64,000 nt of DNA from Homarus americanus. Lineage: Eukaryota; Arthropoda; Malacostraca; Decapoda; Nephropidae. The translations under genes were made by a program, and so were the position numbers. The notes under the pieces were generated by a model. The model saw only the letters and a list, made by a program, of their open reading frames with translations, had not been told where the DNA came from and ran no database searches. Below are positions 1 to 11,300 of this stretch, in pieces. Position 1 is the stretch's first letter. The number at the start of each line of letters is the position of its first letter. Location: contig NW_024753828.1 of assembly GCF_018991925.1 (NCBI RefSeq), forward strand, positions 3,996,007 to 4,060,006. The letters are read 5' to 3'.

Positions 1-1500
1 GTTATGAGGGATGGACCGTCTAGATACCTTCTTCTCGCAATGGCCCGAGAACTTCAGCTCATTGTCAACATACATACCTAGGTCCTTCTCACATTCAGTC
101 TCAAATAGGGCAGTTTCTTCATCCTGTTAGAACATATGATACACCTCCTTACCGTTGGTACGCCCCAGGTGCATCCTCTTACACTTCGTGACATTGAATC
201 TCAACAGCCATTTCTTCGACCATTCTTGGAGCTCACAGAGGTCCTTCTGTGGCTCTTCACAGTCCACATGGCTCTTGATTTCCCGAAATAACTTGGCGTC
301 ATCGGCAAACATTTGCATAGAGGAGTGAACAATGTCAGGCATGTCATTTATGAAACAAACAAACAACAGCAGGCCCAATACACTGCCCTGTGGTACCCTG
401 CTTGTGACAGGTACAGATGATGATTTCGTGCCATTAATCACCACACACTGCTTGCGGTCATGTAGAAAGTCTTCTATCCACGCTAAAGGACATTTCCCGA
501 ATTCCGTACCCTTCCAGTTTGATTTTCAGCCTTTCGTGGGATACACTGTCGAAAGCCTTGGCAAAATCAAGGTATATATTGTCGAATTACCACCCATTCC
601 AGAATATGGGTCCAAATATCCAATATTTTGAGCAATTGTAGATGTTTCATCGAGGCATCTCTGATTATACTCTCAAGTATTTTACATATAATGCTGGTCA
701 GGCTCACCGGTCTATAGTTGTTCGTGGAGTGACGATCGCCCTTCTTGAAGATAGGACTCACATAAGCCACTTTCCAATCACTGGGGACCTTTTGTTCATC
801 GAGGCATTTACAAAACAGGATCTTCAGGGACTCGGCAAGCTCATTACGCAACTCTCTCAGCACTCTCGGATGCATCATGTCAGGGCCGGGACTCTTATGG
901 ACCTTTTGCTTTGAGTTTATTTCTAATACCTTCTTCTGTGAACACAATGTGGGTCAGTGCTGTCGAACCGTCTGTCCTCAAATGCAAGAAGGTTAATCGC
1001 ATCCTCTCTTGTGAACACCGAGGAAAAGAAGCTGTTCAATGCCTCAGCTTTATCCCAGTCAGAATCTGCTTAACTACCATCTTCAAGCCTCAGGTCAGAT
1101 ACTCCTACTCGGATTTTTAATTTTGACTTTGCATAGCGGTAAAATGCCTTTGGGTTTGACTTGACCTCGCTTGCAAACAGCCTCTGGAACTCCTTTTCAG
1201 CCCTTCTACACTCTACCTTCGCTTGGTTTCTGGCTCTTGCATACATCCTCCTGTCGTGCTCATCGTTTGACCCAACCCACGTCTTGAATTTCTGGGTTTT
1301 CTTCTTAACTTTGTCGACCGCCGCATGGTTCATGTGTAGGGATCTCCTTGTATTTCTAGAGGCACTGGGTTTGGTCTTGGGTATATATTTATCGATCAAA
1401 TGGGTCACTTTACTAGTTATGATATTCAGCGTAGTGTCTGCGTTCTTGTGCCTTAAGGAGTCAGGCTATAATTTGAGACATCTGCTTTGCTTGGAACAAT
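1..1500 (-). mobile_element. CR1/Jockey-like LINE, reverse transcriptase part, broken
   Basis: Three minus-strand open stretches in different frames form one decayed non-LTR retrotransposon running off the left edge. Positions 1408-1070 encode the basic linker between endonuclease and RT (KVKKKTQKFKTWVGSNDEHD). Positions 947-567 encode the RT fingers (SPGPDMMHPRVLRELRNEL and YRPVSLTSIICKILES). Positions 444-127 encode the palm with PQGSVLGLLLF and the catalytic FADD box (FADDAKLF, a variant of YADD). Frame changes between blocks show it is dead. The copy seems 5'-truncated near 1500, since no endonuclease is visible beyond that. The same family recurs at 19622-20240, 18879-19090 and 45430-45890. 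RT identity is secure; the clade name is inference. Confidence 0.88.
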
Positions 1501-2744
1501 CTGGAACTAAGATCTAAAGCCTGGAATGATAGTTTATGGCTAAACATGAAGTTATGTGCAGTCCCAGCCACTACTGTAGAGGGTCAAACTAGGTTTCCAA
1601 CTCATAAACCAGATGGTTAAATACAAGAATTATCTGGTACAGACACTGTCATAATAAGCCAAATGTGCAGTAAGTTACAGTGAGATTCTGTTATTTTAAG
1701 TCAATAAAGTCACATATTATATCAAAAAACTCTGAGGAGCAACCAATGGCAGGTATTGTCATCATGTAGTACAGTATATCATTCTAGTAAACAGATCCAA
1801 TAAAGTGGCACAAGAAAGATTTCTGGTTTTAGGATTTTCCTCGATTGGAAGATGATATGATTTGCTGAGCTCTTTGGCTCGGCAGTTCTTAAATAAACCA
1901 TTTTTTTTTCTTAGAATCTGCTGGCAGTATAACTCCAGCTAGACAACTAAAGAACAGACACCTGTTCATGTATACAGTAAAACTTCCATAACTCAGAATA
2001 ATGATTCTACCCTTGCAAAAATAAGGCAAAATCTGAATTATGATCAATTGTTTACAACGCTGCCAATAAAGTTAACGCACAACCTATTATACAGTAGTTG
2101 CATTTTTATCAGTTGTTTTTGTATACAGCATTAGTGGTTTACAATATGATTTAGTTCAGCCAGTAAGGGTATGTGAGGTAATACGTACTTACCTTCTTTG
2201 CATTCCTTAATCACAGTATTTAGTGTTTTATGTAATACAGTAGAATAAAAACTGTAAATATTAAAAGTTCAGCATATACAAATTTGGGTATAGGAAAGGC
2301 CCCTAATTCTGCCAGAAATTCACTACGGGAGATAATTTTGGTCTTAGCATATGTGGTTGAACATGTTAAATCATGGTCTTTCATACTTTCTGCCTCCCAG
2401 TACAGTTGTTCCTCATCAAATGCGAGTGCACAATATAAATCTGCTTATACAGTACTGTATATGTGGAATTATTTTACACTAATCTGTCCTTTATGAAGGC
2501 AAGCCAGCCAATACGTGATTTGGCATGAGTTATCACATGAACACTATTTAAAATTTGACACACACCAAGCCTCACTCAACCTGCCACCCAAAACTCTAAC
2601 CCCTCCCATAGAGAAATAACCTGGCTATTCCATATATTTACATCAAAATGTCTCTGTGGGTTTGTATTGAAATTAGTAATTTAAAATACATACAGTACTG
2701 TATTGTGCTTTTTCAATAAGATGTTCTGGACGGAATATTAGTGA
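1501..2744. other. AT-rich spacer, no gene seen
   Basis: No codon-biased open frame, RNA gene or structured repeat was recognised here. The sequence is AT-rich with several short TACAGTA motifs, which are common leftovers of CAGT-ended transposons in this window. Confidence 0.5.
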
Positions 2745-3457
2745 GTACACTTGGTAAAAAAACTACCTTTACAATTCCAGCTCGAAACAAACTGACACTA
2801 CAAACGAAGTGGTTCAATAAGGCCCCTGAGGCATTCCTCGCATTGGTAGCCCTGTGCGTGTATGGGTTCGGCCACACATGCTCGAAACAAGTGATTGGCA
2901 CTCTGAAACGAAACCCAGCACTAAACTTTCCGGAATTATCGACCGTATGGTAACCGTCGTTGGGACAGGTTCCATTATGACGGCATGCAAAACTGTGGAG
3001 CCATTCAGATGTTTCGGAACAGCATGGTATATTTTCCAATGCGAATAAAGAATAACATAATGTGGCATCAGCCCAAAGTGAAGTAGCAATACAAATACAG
3101 ATTCAAAATTCGGTTGTAAAATAATCTTATACCTTTACTCTATCCACTAATTCTGCCAATCATATAATGCATTCCTATATGACAACTCATCCACTTCCAT
3201 GGTTACTGTAGTCCACGGTGTGTGGAACATTTAACCTAACATACAGTTTAACTTATCTAGATATACTGTACTGACATTCTCCAATCAAATTGGAACAAAG
3301 TAATTCAATATTGTCAAGGAAATAGCTAATTTCGGCCTACCAAATTAAGTACAAAATGTCTCACATTCAGGCCTGCCAACCCTCGCAAGACAACGGGAAT
3401 GTTCAGTTGGGAAATCAACGGACCTCACCTGTACGATAGTTTTTTTACCAAGTGTAC
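2745..3457. mobile_element. 713-bp element with perfect 21-bp terminal inverted repeats
   Basis: The left end at 2745-2765 begins GTACACTTGGTAAAAAAA and is matched perfectly in inverse orientation at 3437-3457. The interior (2760-3060) is more GC-rich than the flanks and shows overlapping short open frames on both strands with no family I recognise. No clear target duplication flanks it (ATTAGTGA on the left, ATTACATA on the right). It behaves as a MITE of unknown superfamily. Confidence 0.65.
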
Positions 3458-3643
3458 ATTACATAATATCTGGTGCGTCTGCACACTACATGACTAAGAT
3501 GAATTAAAAGCACTTAGGTCATCAATATTATATCCATTTATATTCTAATAACTTAACATAAATATTCATAATTTTTAATGTGAGAAGTTATAAGTGATAA
3601 TAAAAGATGAAAAGTTAATGGTATAGTAATATCAAATACAATA

Positions 3644-4051
3644 CAGCTAGACCCCGACTTACGACTGCTTCGACTTACGACCGTCGGGACTTATGACCGC
3701 CGCAGTTGAGACCATTTTTTTTTTTCAAATGACGCACGCATTTTCTATACCGAAATGTTTCCAGTTAATGTAGTCTCCATGTATAATTAGAAAATTATGG
3801 GGGCCCCATGTGCATTTAGCTGACTACATTAAAGTAAGTGCTCAGTCACACTGTATCCATTCCTTATTATTTATTACTTTCACTGTACTGTATCCATTCC
3901 TCAATATTTATTACTTTTATTGTACTGTATTTCATTGTAGATTTTTTATTAAAAAAAAAAAATTTTTTTTTATCTTTGTCGGACTTGCGACCATTCGGAC
4001 TTACGGCCTGGATTTGGGTCCCTAACCCCGTCATAAGTCGGGGTCTAGCTG
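3644..4051. mobile_element. Tigger-like MITE, CAGCTAGACCCC ends
   Basis: A 408-bp element flanked by TA on both sides. The left end CAGCTAGACCCCGACTTACG is repeated inverted at the right end with one or two changes. CGACTTACGAC-type subrepeats recur inside. A sibling of 305 bp is at 24912-25216 and shares the sub-terminal phrase GGGTCCCTAACCCCGTC. TA duplication and CAG-type ends fit the pogo/Tigger group. Confidence 0.8.
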
Positions 4052-4189
4052 TATATGCTACTGTATGGAGATGATACTGGTCTTATTACAGATAGTGAAG
4101 AGATATTATAAAAAAAAAAGTTATTAACAAATTAGTAGAAAAGGTGAACAATATGGTTTAAGAGTTAACACTGTAAAGACTAAAGTACT

Positions 4190-4805
4190 GTAATTGGAAA
4201 TACCTGTACAGTAAATCCAAAACAAAAATTATGGTAGGCAACAGGGAACGTAAACAAGTGGAAAGTTTGTGTATTTGGGTAGTCACAATAGCTGTAAAGG
4301 TAGATGTACGGAAGAACTCATAACAAGAATAGGGCAAGGAAAAAAAAGCATTTAATAATCCAAAAGACTTACTAAAAAGGGACATAAATTTCAAATTGAA
4401 AAATAAAAAGGCTGCTGAAAGGCTTTATATGGCAAGGACTGATGTATGGGTTAGAAGGATGGACACTTTCAGCAAACACGTGTTATACGTATATGGTAAA
4501 AATAAGCTACACTGAAAGGAAAATAAACGAAATACTAAGATTAGCAAAAACTCCAAGAGTAATACTTGAAATGTAGACAAAATGAAAAATTAAATACTTT
4601 CATCATATAATTAGGAATATGGGGATAATAACAGAAATATTAATGGGCAAAGTTGAGGGTACGAGGGCCAGGAGAAGGCAGGGACTGGGATGAATTAATG
4701 AAATAAAAAACTGGGTTCCCAGAGATATACAAAATCTTGGAGGATTAGTGAAAACAGCCAAAAAAAAGTTTTGAGTGGAGGACTGTGGTCACTAAACCTC
4801 AGATA
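4190..4805 (+). mobile_element. LINE 3' end, RT thumb to C-terminus, decayed
   Basis: Plus-strand translation in shifting frames recovers the tail common to RT-type LINEs: a region like GRCTEE/ITRIGQAKKAFNN (about 4290-4355), then TDVWVRRMDT, LRLAKTPR and KVEGTRARRRQGLG, ending near GGLVKTAKK and a WRTVVTKP-like stretch at 4780-4800. Several stops and frameshifts are present. It lies antisense just beyond the 3' end of the MFSD9-like gene. Confidence 0.7.
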
Positions 4806-4960
4806 CGAGGACAATATTTTGATTGAACAGGAACAGAATTGGTCTGGGGAGGTACAATATAGGTTGTGGACCTCATCCCTATTTTTCATAGTTAGCCCCT
4901 TCAAAATGGAGAAGTCACTTTTGTTATATTACAGGCCGTATTTGGATAACACCAGACAAA

Positions 4961-4966
4961 TTTATT
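4961..4966 (-). promoter_or_regulatory. Candidate polyadenylation signal for the MFSD9-like gene
   Basis: Plus-strand TTTATT reads AATAAA on the minus strand, 208 bp beyond the stop codon at 5174. It is the first canonical hexamer I noticed downstream. It is only a candidate, because AT-rich DNA yields such hexamers by chance. Confidence 0.35.
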
Positions 4967-5173
4967 CAGCACAGAGATCGCCGTATACAAGGAATTAAAT
5001 AGTTGACTGTTTTAAGAGATTTCAGTTTATGCAAACCTGAGGTTAGGTTAGTAAGCTCTAAAAATAAATAAATTATAATGCATTATGAATGATGAAGTTA
5101 TAAATTATGGAGGTTTTACTGTACTGTATTAAACAAAGTCACACCAAATCTTAATAAAATACCCCCTGTAGTA

Positions 5174-5359
5174 TTAATCTTCTTTCAATGCCTTTTTACA
5201 TGCAATGTAACCTGAAAGAGCAGCACCTATTCCTGCTGACACAGTTCCCATCATGCCTGGACCATACACACTAATTTCTTGAGAGATCCCAGCTATGAGT
5301 GGGGTGACCATACGAGCCACTGATGTGATGCTTTGCCCGAATCCAGTCACAGATCCAAT
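5174..5359 (-). CDS. MFSD9: MFSD9-like exon 8 (helices 11-12, stop)
   Basis: 186 nt with TAA at 5176-5174. It encodes IGSVTGFGQSITSVARMVTP, where the GxGQSxxxxARxxxP pattern is typical of the TetA/MFSD9 group, then a glycine-rich last helix (GMMGTVSAGIGAALSGYIAC) and a short lysine-rich tail. The acceptor is GATGGCAG. Confidence 0.86.
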   Translation of the reverse strand: MGSVTGFGQSITSVARMVTPLIAGISQEISVYGPGMMGTVSAGIGAALSGYIACKKALKED

Positions 5360-8300
5360 CTGCCATCGAGAATCATATTAATTCTTTGATATTGAGAAAA
5401 AAAAATCTGTATCAATCAACAACAAAGTATATGTACACAAATGACCTCAAGCTTCAGAGAAAAAGTAACAGAGCAGAGATAATTTGGACAAGAAGCACTG
5501 TGGTTGCCATAGGCACATGCATATTCTACAATAGGCCTAAGGGGTCACACGAGCGCTTTTATGAGCAATTTTTGTACTGAAACTTATTTCGAGCAATTTT
5601 CCAGTAATTCACTAAAGTTTTGGGAGAAATTTCATTGGATGACCATGATCATCAATTCTGCATGATTTCGAGCAAGTTTCCCAGGCCCTAACACTGTTAA
5701 TACTATATTCAATGACAAAAAGCTTATTTATCAAGTATTTACATATACAGTTGGTCCTCATATTACGCGGTCCCGCATTCCGCGTTTCACCGTTAACGCG
5801 GTGCCTTGCCAGAACCTAACATTTTCACATTCCGCGGTCGTGAACCCCATTACGCGGAGAGCGGCTGGCAAGCCGCGCCATTTTTGGATCCAAACCTCCC
5901 GCCATCCGCCATGTTGTGTAAGAGGCGCGAAAATGGTGCGCACAAGGTCGCCCAGTCATCAAAACATGACCAGTTCTTCACCCGCCACCCACTACAGCCG
6001 GCCCAAGTCAGTGATAGTGATAATTATAGTGAGGATATGGACTTATATGAACTTTGGGGGGTTTGACAAAGAGGCCCTGCAAGCCTCTGTGGTGGATAGT
6101 GATACAATTGATACAAGTGATACAGGTGAGGGCCAATAATCTGCCCTCTGCCTCGGAACCAACCGCCCATCCCCGTGTGCCCAGCCATCTTTTCTACTAA
6201 TGTAAGTGTTAAAAAACCTAATATTATTGATATTTCTCTTAATTATTAATTGTGTGTGCATACCATCATAAAGTTAAGATAATATTTTTACTACAACATA
6301 GTTGTGTGTCGTCAAAAAGTGGAGTTTGGGGATCGGCCCGGACTCCATTTCAATTAATCCCATATGTTATGTTATTCACTTTACGCGTTTCTCACTTTCC
6401 GCGGTACCCTCCGGGTTACATTAACCGCGTAATATGAGGACCAACTGTACTGCACTGTCTGTACAGTATATACTGTACTTGTATATAAAACATAGGTTAA
6501 TAACATTATCATACAGTGGTCCCTCGGTTAACGAACACAATTAGTTCCAGAGGGTCGTTTGTTAACCTAAAAATTCGTTAACCGAATCCATTGTTTCAAT
6601 GGGATATTGGTTAATTGATTCTAGCTCACCAAAAAGTACATACAAAGTAAAAAAAAAATGCAGTAAAGTACTCTTACTTTAAGGTGTGTATGTAGAAGGC
6701 TCCTGGTTGATGATGATGATGGGAATTAGAAGTGGGGGTGGAGGAGAAGGGAGAAGAGAAGGAAGTGGGGATGGAGGAGAAATCACCTTTCAGGGGACCC
6801 ATGCTTGATGCCGTCATTTCACCAATAAAATTTTAAGTTCACTGGGTGTAATTCAAGATTATTTTATTTATATCAACACTGCACTACACTACAAGTATAT
6901 ATTATCAATATGTTAACTAAAGTTCAGAATGACCAATAATTTCAATGTAAAAATGCAAAAATATTCAAGACACCAACAAAATAGATGTTTACTCCATTGT
7001 CAACAAAGCCCAACTGACACCTGGTGGCTGAATCAAGCGTCTGATGGGCGCAAAAAAAAACTAGTTCCCTGTACTGCATATATTATCAATATGTTAAAAT
7101 GACTAATAATTTTAATATAAAAAATGCAAAATATTAATGAGCACAACTTTCTTGATATTTACTTCACTGAAAACAAATGTAAACATAGAACAGATTACTG
7201 AATTGGCAGACTAGTCCATCAGCTGATCAGCTGATGCTCACAACAAAACGTGATGTTCGTAAGGATTTCGTCGATCGAAGTTTTGTTCGTTAACCGAATT
7301 GAAGATCCTTATGGGAGGTAATTCGTTAACCGAAATTTCGTTAATCGAACCGTTCGTTAACTGAGGATCACTGTATATAAAATAAACTAACAGATTTTCT
7401 AAGACATATGGAGTTTAGAATTTGGGTGCTGACTTGATGTGTTTGTTCACAAAACACAAGTGCATGCAGCCGTTCACACTCATACAGCCCTTCCTACTGT
7501 AGCTCCAAACTAAAGTCCAACAAGATGAGCAAAGTAGAGAAGTTACCCTTCTCTGGGTGCTCCAAGCTCAACTTTCTAACCATTCTATAATAACACTACA
7601 GTATTAGTCTTCCTCCTTGCCAGCCACTTACGAGTCCACAATCGTTTTTCTTCAATTTCTCATTTCATTTTAATAATAAAAAAATACCAAGGGTAGATGC
7701 TGTGTCATCTGCATTATCTAGCCTTGTTGTGATGCTCTGTCTCCCATCTACTTACATGGCAGCATACTCTTGTTTTCTTCATGCTTAAGAACCTTGAGCA
7801 AGAACCACCCGTGTAACCACGTTTTGAAATTTTTAAAAATATTTTCTTGCTCCAAAATTCTTGCTTCAAATTAATTGCTCATAAAAGCATTCGTGTGATC
7901 CCAGATTTAGATAATATTTCTGCAATCTCGGGTATTTAAAGAGATAAATTCAAAAAATTTTCCATTGACCTTTCTTGAGATTGATAAAACATGTTTATAT
8001 TGATAACAAACAAATAGTCTGTATACTTGAGTGTGCTTATCCATTCTGAGCAGCACCGACAAGCAGATGCATGACTGCCTGTGGGCACTTGAGTGTACTA
8101 TGCTAAGATACTAAATACAGTGCAGTACAAAGTTTACAAAGGGGCAGGACGGACTAAACTTACCTTTGATGGCTCACATCGACTAATTGTGACAGCAGTG
8201 CCACTGACTCGTATAACTGCTGAGCTAACACATAATGGTACCAAGCATACCATGAGTAAAGTGAGTGATGGAGCAACAGTGAGTCCCAACAGAGATAAAG

Positions 8301-11300
8301 TCAGCAATAGGGAGCCATAGTATAGTTCTCTCTGGGAGTTTCTGTAGAACTTTGATACTGGGCCCATGAAGAAACCAGCCATGGCACTGATAATCCCCTG
8401 TTGAAATAGTTATATGAATTAAAGGTAATTAGTAAGCACTGGCCTTGTCATTCATTTGATAAAGCAAGTGTCATAAAAATTAAACAGAGCTAACAAAAGT
8501 GGAAGTAAACAATGAATTTAGTAAAAGTACAGAAAAGTGCAAAATTCAGTTTAGTTACACAACAATAACCTTAGCCTATGACTTAAGAATCAAAAGTGAA
8601 CTACAGTACCTCTAATCAGGGGCAAGGTAGTTTTACAGTACCATGATCATCAATGCATCAGACATGAAGTCATACCCTAACAAAACCCTAAAAATTTAAT
8701 AATATGTAGTGCACCACATAAGACGAGGCACGGTGATCCGAAACACACCTCTGAACTCCAACATGCAACAGATGGGGGAGGACATAAGGTATAACACTCT
8801 CCACCAGCAGGAGCCACCAACCAAAGACTCCCCATGGCATGATGAAACCTCAAGAGAGGACATGAACTGTACCTGGTGCAGATGCTACCTCAACTTTTTT
8901 TGGCCTACACCCGCACATACTGCAGGAACTCCCTAGCCAGTGACCCCAGTCATCGAAAGGGGACATGACCACCTTTGGCCTCACCACCAGATGCACCAAA
9001 GGGCCAATATGCCTCCCCCACAGCCCCCAGACTTCTGACTCGCTACATACCCCAGATGGCTGACAGTAGTCTTAACTTAACACAATACAGTAATCATATT
9101 ATAAATGTAAGAGTGCATACAAGAATTATGTAAGTTGTGATAATGAGGGTATTTTTTTTAATGGCGTGTGCTTGTTCTCTCTCATACGGCCGTACTTCAA
9201 CTGACCAACCATGGATCAGAATAAAAACTGGATTACTTTCTGTAAATATTTATGAAAACTATTTGAAATAGTTTCATTCAACTTTGAGTAGTAAAAGATT
9301 AAAAGTAAATCACGTAATTCTTACCTGGAATGAAATGAGGTATCCAATAACCTTTGGGCTGGCTCCAAAGTTTTGAACAACCAAAAGTGAAAAGTTAGAT
9401 CTGTACACAAGGGTAGAGAAGCTCAGGAAAAATCGGATGAGAAAGACATCCCAAAAAGTCTGCCAATTAATATCCTTCATAAATGCATATAGCTGACTCC
9501 TGTTACCACTCTCAAGTTTTGTCTTTGCTGACTGTGGTTGCATTTGGAGTGTATCTGGGATGATCATCCAACACAGCACTGAGGAAGAAAAAATTATTAT
9601 AGGTTATTGTATGAAAAATCAAAACTTGATTTACTAACATTAAAACATGTACAGAGCATCTCATAAAGTGTGCACCATAAAAAGATTAATATATTTTGTC
9701 TTTTTCAGGTGAGAATAATGACATCAACAAAGATTGGGTGATGAGAACCAGTTGAATGGCCATCAAGTTCTCCACTCCAGACCTCACTTCTGTGGAAGTC
9801 TTCCTTTAGCATAACCTAAAATCTGTAGTTTACCAAGATCATCCAGAGTTAGAACAGATTCATTTAGGCAAATGGTTTCCACAGATTAGGGCACAACAGA
9901 AAAGCAGTACAGTAATTAGATTTTAATGCTTTATCCAGTCAGGTTTCCCCATCTCATCGATTCACAAGTTTGTCAACATGCTTTACATAAAATCTATTGA
10001 TACCTACCTTATAGCCAAAGATTAAAAAAGGTCACCATGACAACCTGTAGGTCAACATGCTTGGCTTGCAAGTGAATGGTCCCAGGTTCAATATCCATGC
10101 AGAGAGAAACTATGAGTAAGTTTAGCTTCTTTATGTCATATGCATCTGTCTACTCATCAGTAATTGGGGACTTGGATGTCAACCAATCTGCAGATTGCAT
10201 TCTGGAGCTATGGTTAGCCACTGTAGTTGGCGAGTTGTCTGGTCTTCATGGATTATTCCTTGACACTGGGTTATACAACTCATTAACTTAGGGTGTAGTT
10301 GTTGTGTTGGCTAAAGCTTCTGCACTTTAAACTAATTCATGCCTAGGTGGACCAGCCTGTCTCGAACACAAGAGACAACCATTATAAACAGTATATTGTT
10401 ATATCTGTCCACAAGGAGTTGCGACTCTACTTTGCCAACTAAGAGGGTACATAGAAGTCCTACATATAATACCCAACTCCCACTCTGTTGAACTGGGAAG
10501 GACATCCAGACATAAAACTTGCTTCACATTTACATGGCAGCAACTGGGATACCATGCCATCAGTTAATAACAACTAACCCAAGTAAGTGTGGAAAATGCC
10601 CACAAAATGGCGATGATGATGACTTACATTTAAAAACAGAATAAAATGTTAAATATATCAGAAATATACAAACAAACTATGTGACTTATAGTTCTAATCA
10701 GATACAATGTAGCAACTTTAACATACACAACCATGATATTATGAGGCTCCTCTGTTGGAGAGACTTTCCATGTTAGAACTGATGGGTCTAGAAATGTGTT
10801 GTAAATATAATTATAATAGCAGTACCTCCACTAGGATTACAATAGGAAAGGTGGCAATTTCATAGATATTACAAGCAACATACACCTAGGCCATCCAAGT
10901 AATCTCAATTAGCAATCAATACGTACTAATTTTCACGATTTCATAGACTTCTACTGTATTTAATAAAGTTCCCTACTTACAAATTATGTCAACATACCAA
11001 AATCCAGCAGAAAGAACAAGGCACCCAGGTTACATACAACAGAAAATCCATCCTTAAGTTCTGCAATGTGACCTGAAATAAAAAAAAGGAAGATTAATTC
11101 CAGAAAATCCATTTTATCGATGGGGAGTGAACCATGATGTGTACAGTAAAGGATATTCCAAAATATTAAGCTTTCTATAAGAGTAATCACTATTTTATTG
11201 TAATATACTGTATAATTCAACACCAGCAGCATAATTCTTGCAACAAACCAAACTGCTCTAAAAAGTCTCAAAGTATGAACCTTATTCAAGAGCTTATAAT

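Larger units (their letters stand above)
5541..7903. mobile_element. Possible outer element with ~33-bp inverted arms
   Basis: GGGGTCACACGAGCGCTTTT at 5541 and the following ATGAGCAATT recur inverted at 7871-7903 with about four differences. The arms enclose two independent Tigger MITEs, suggesting an older AT-rich element later hit twice. No target duplication was found. It sits in the last MFSD9 intron. Confidence 0.5.
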
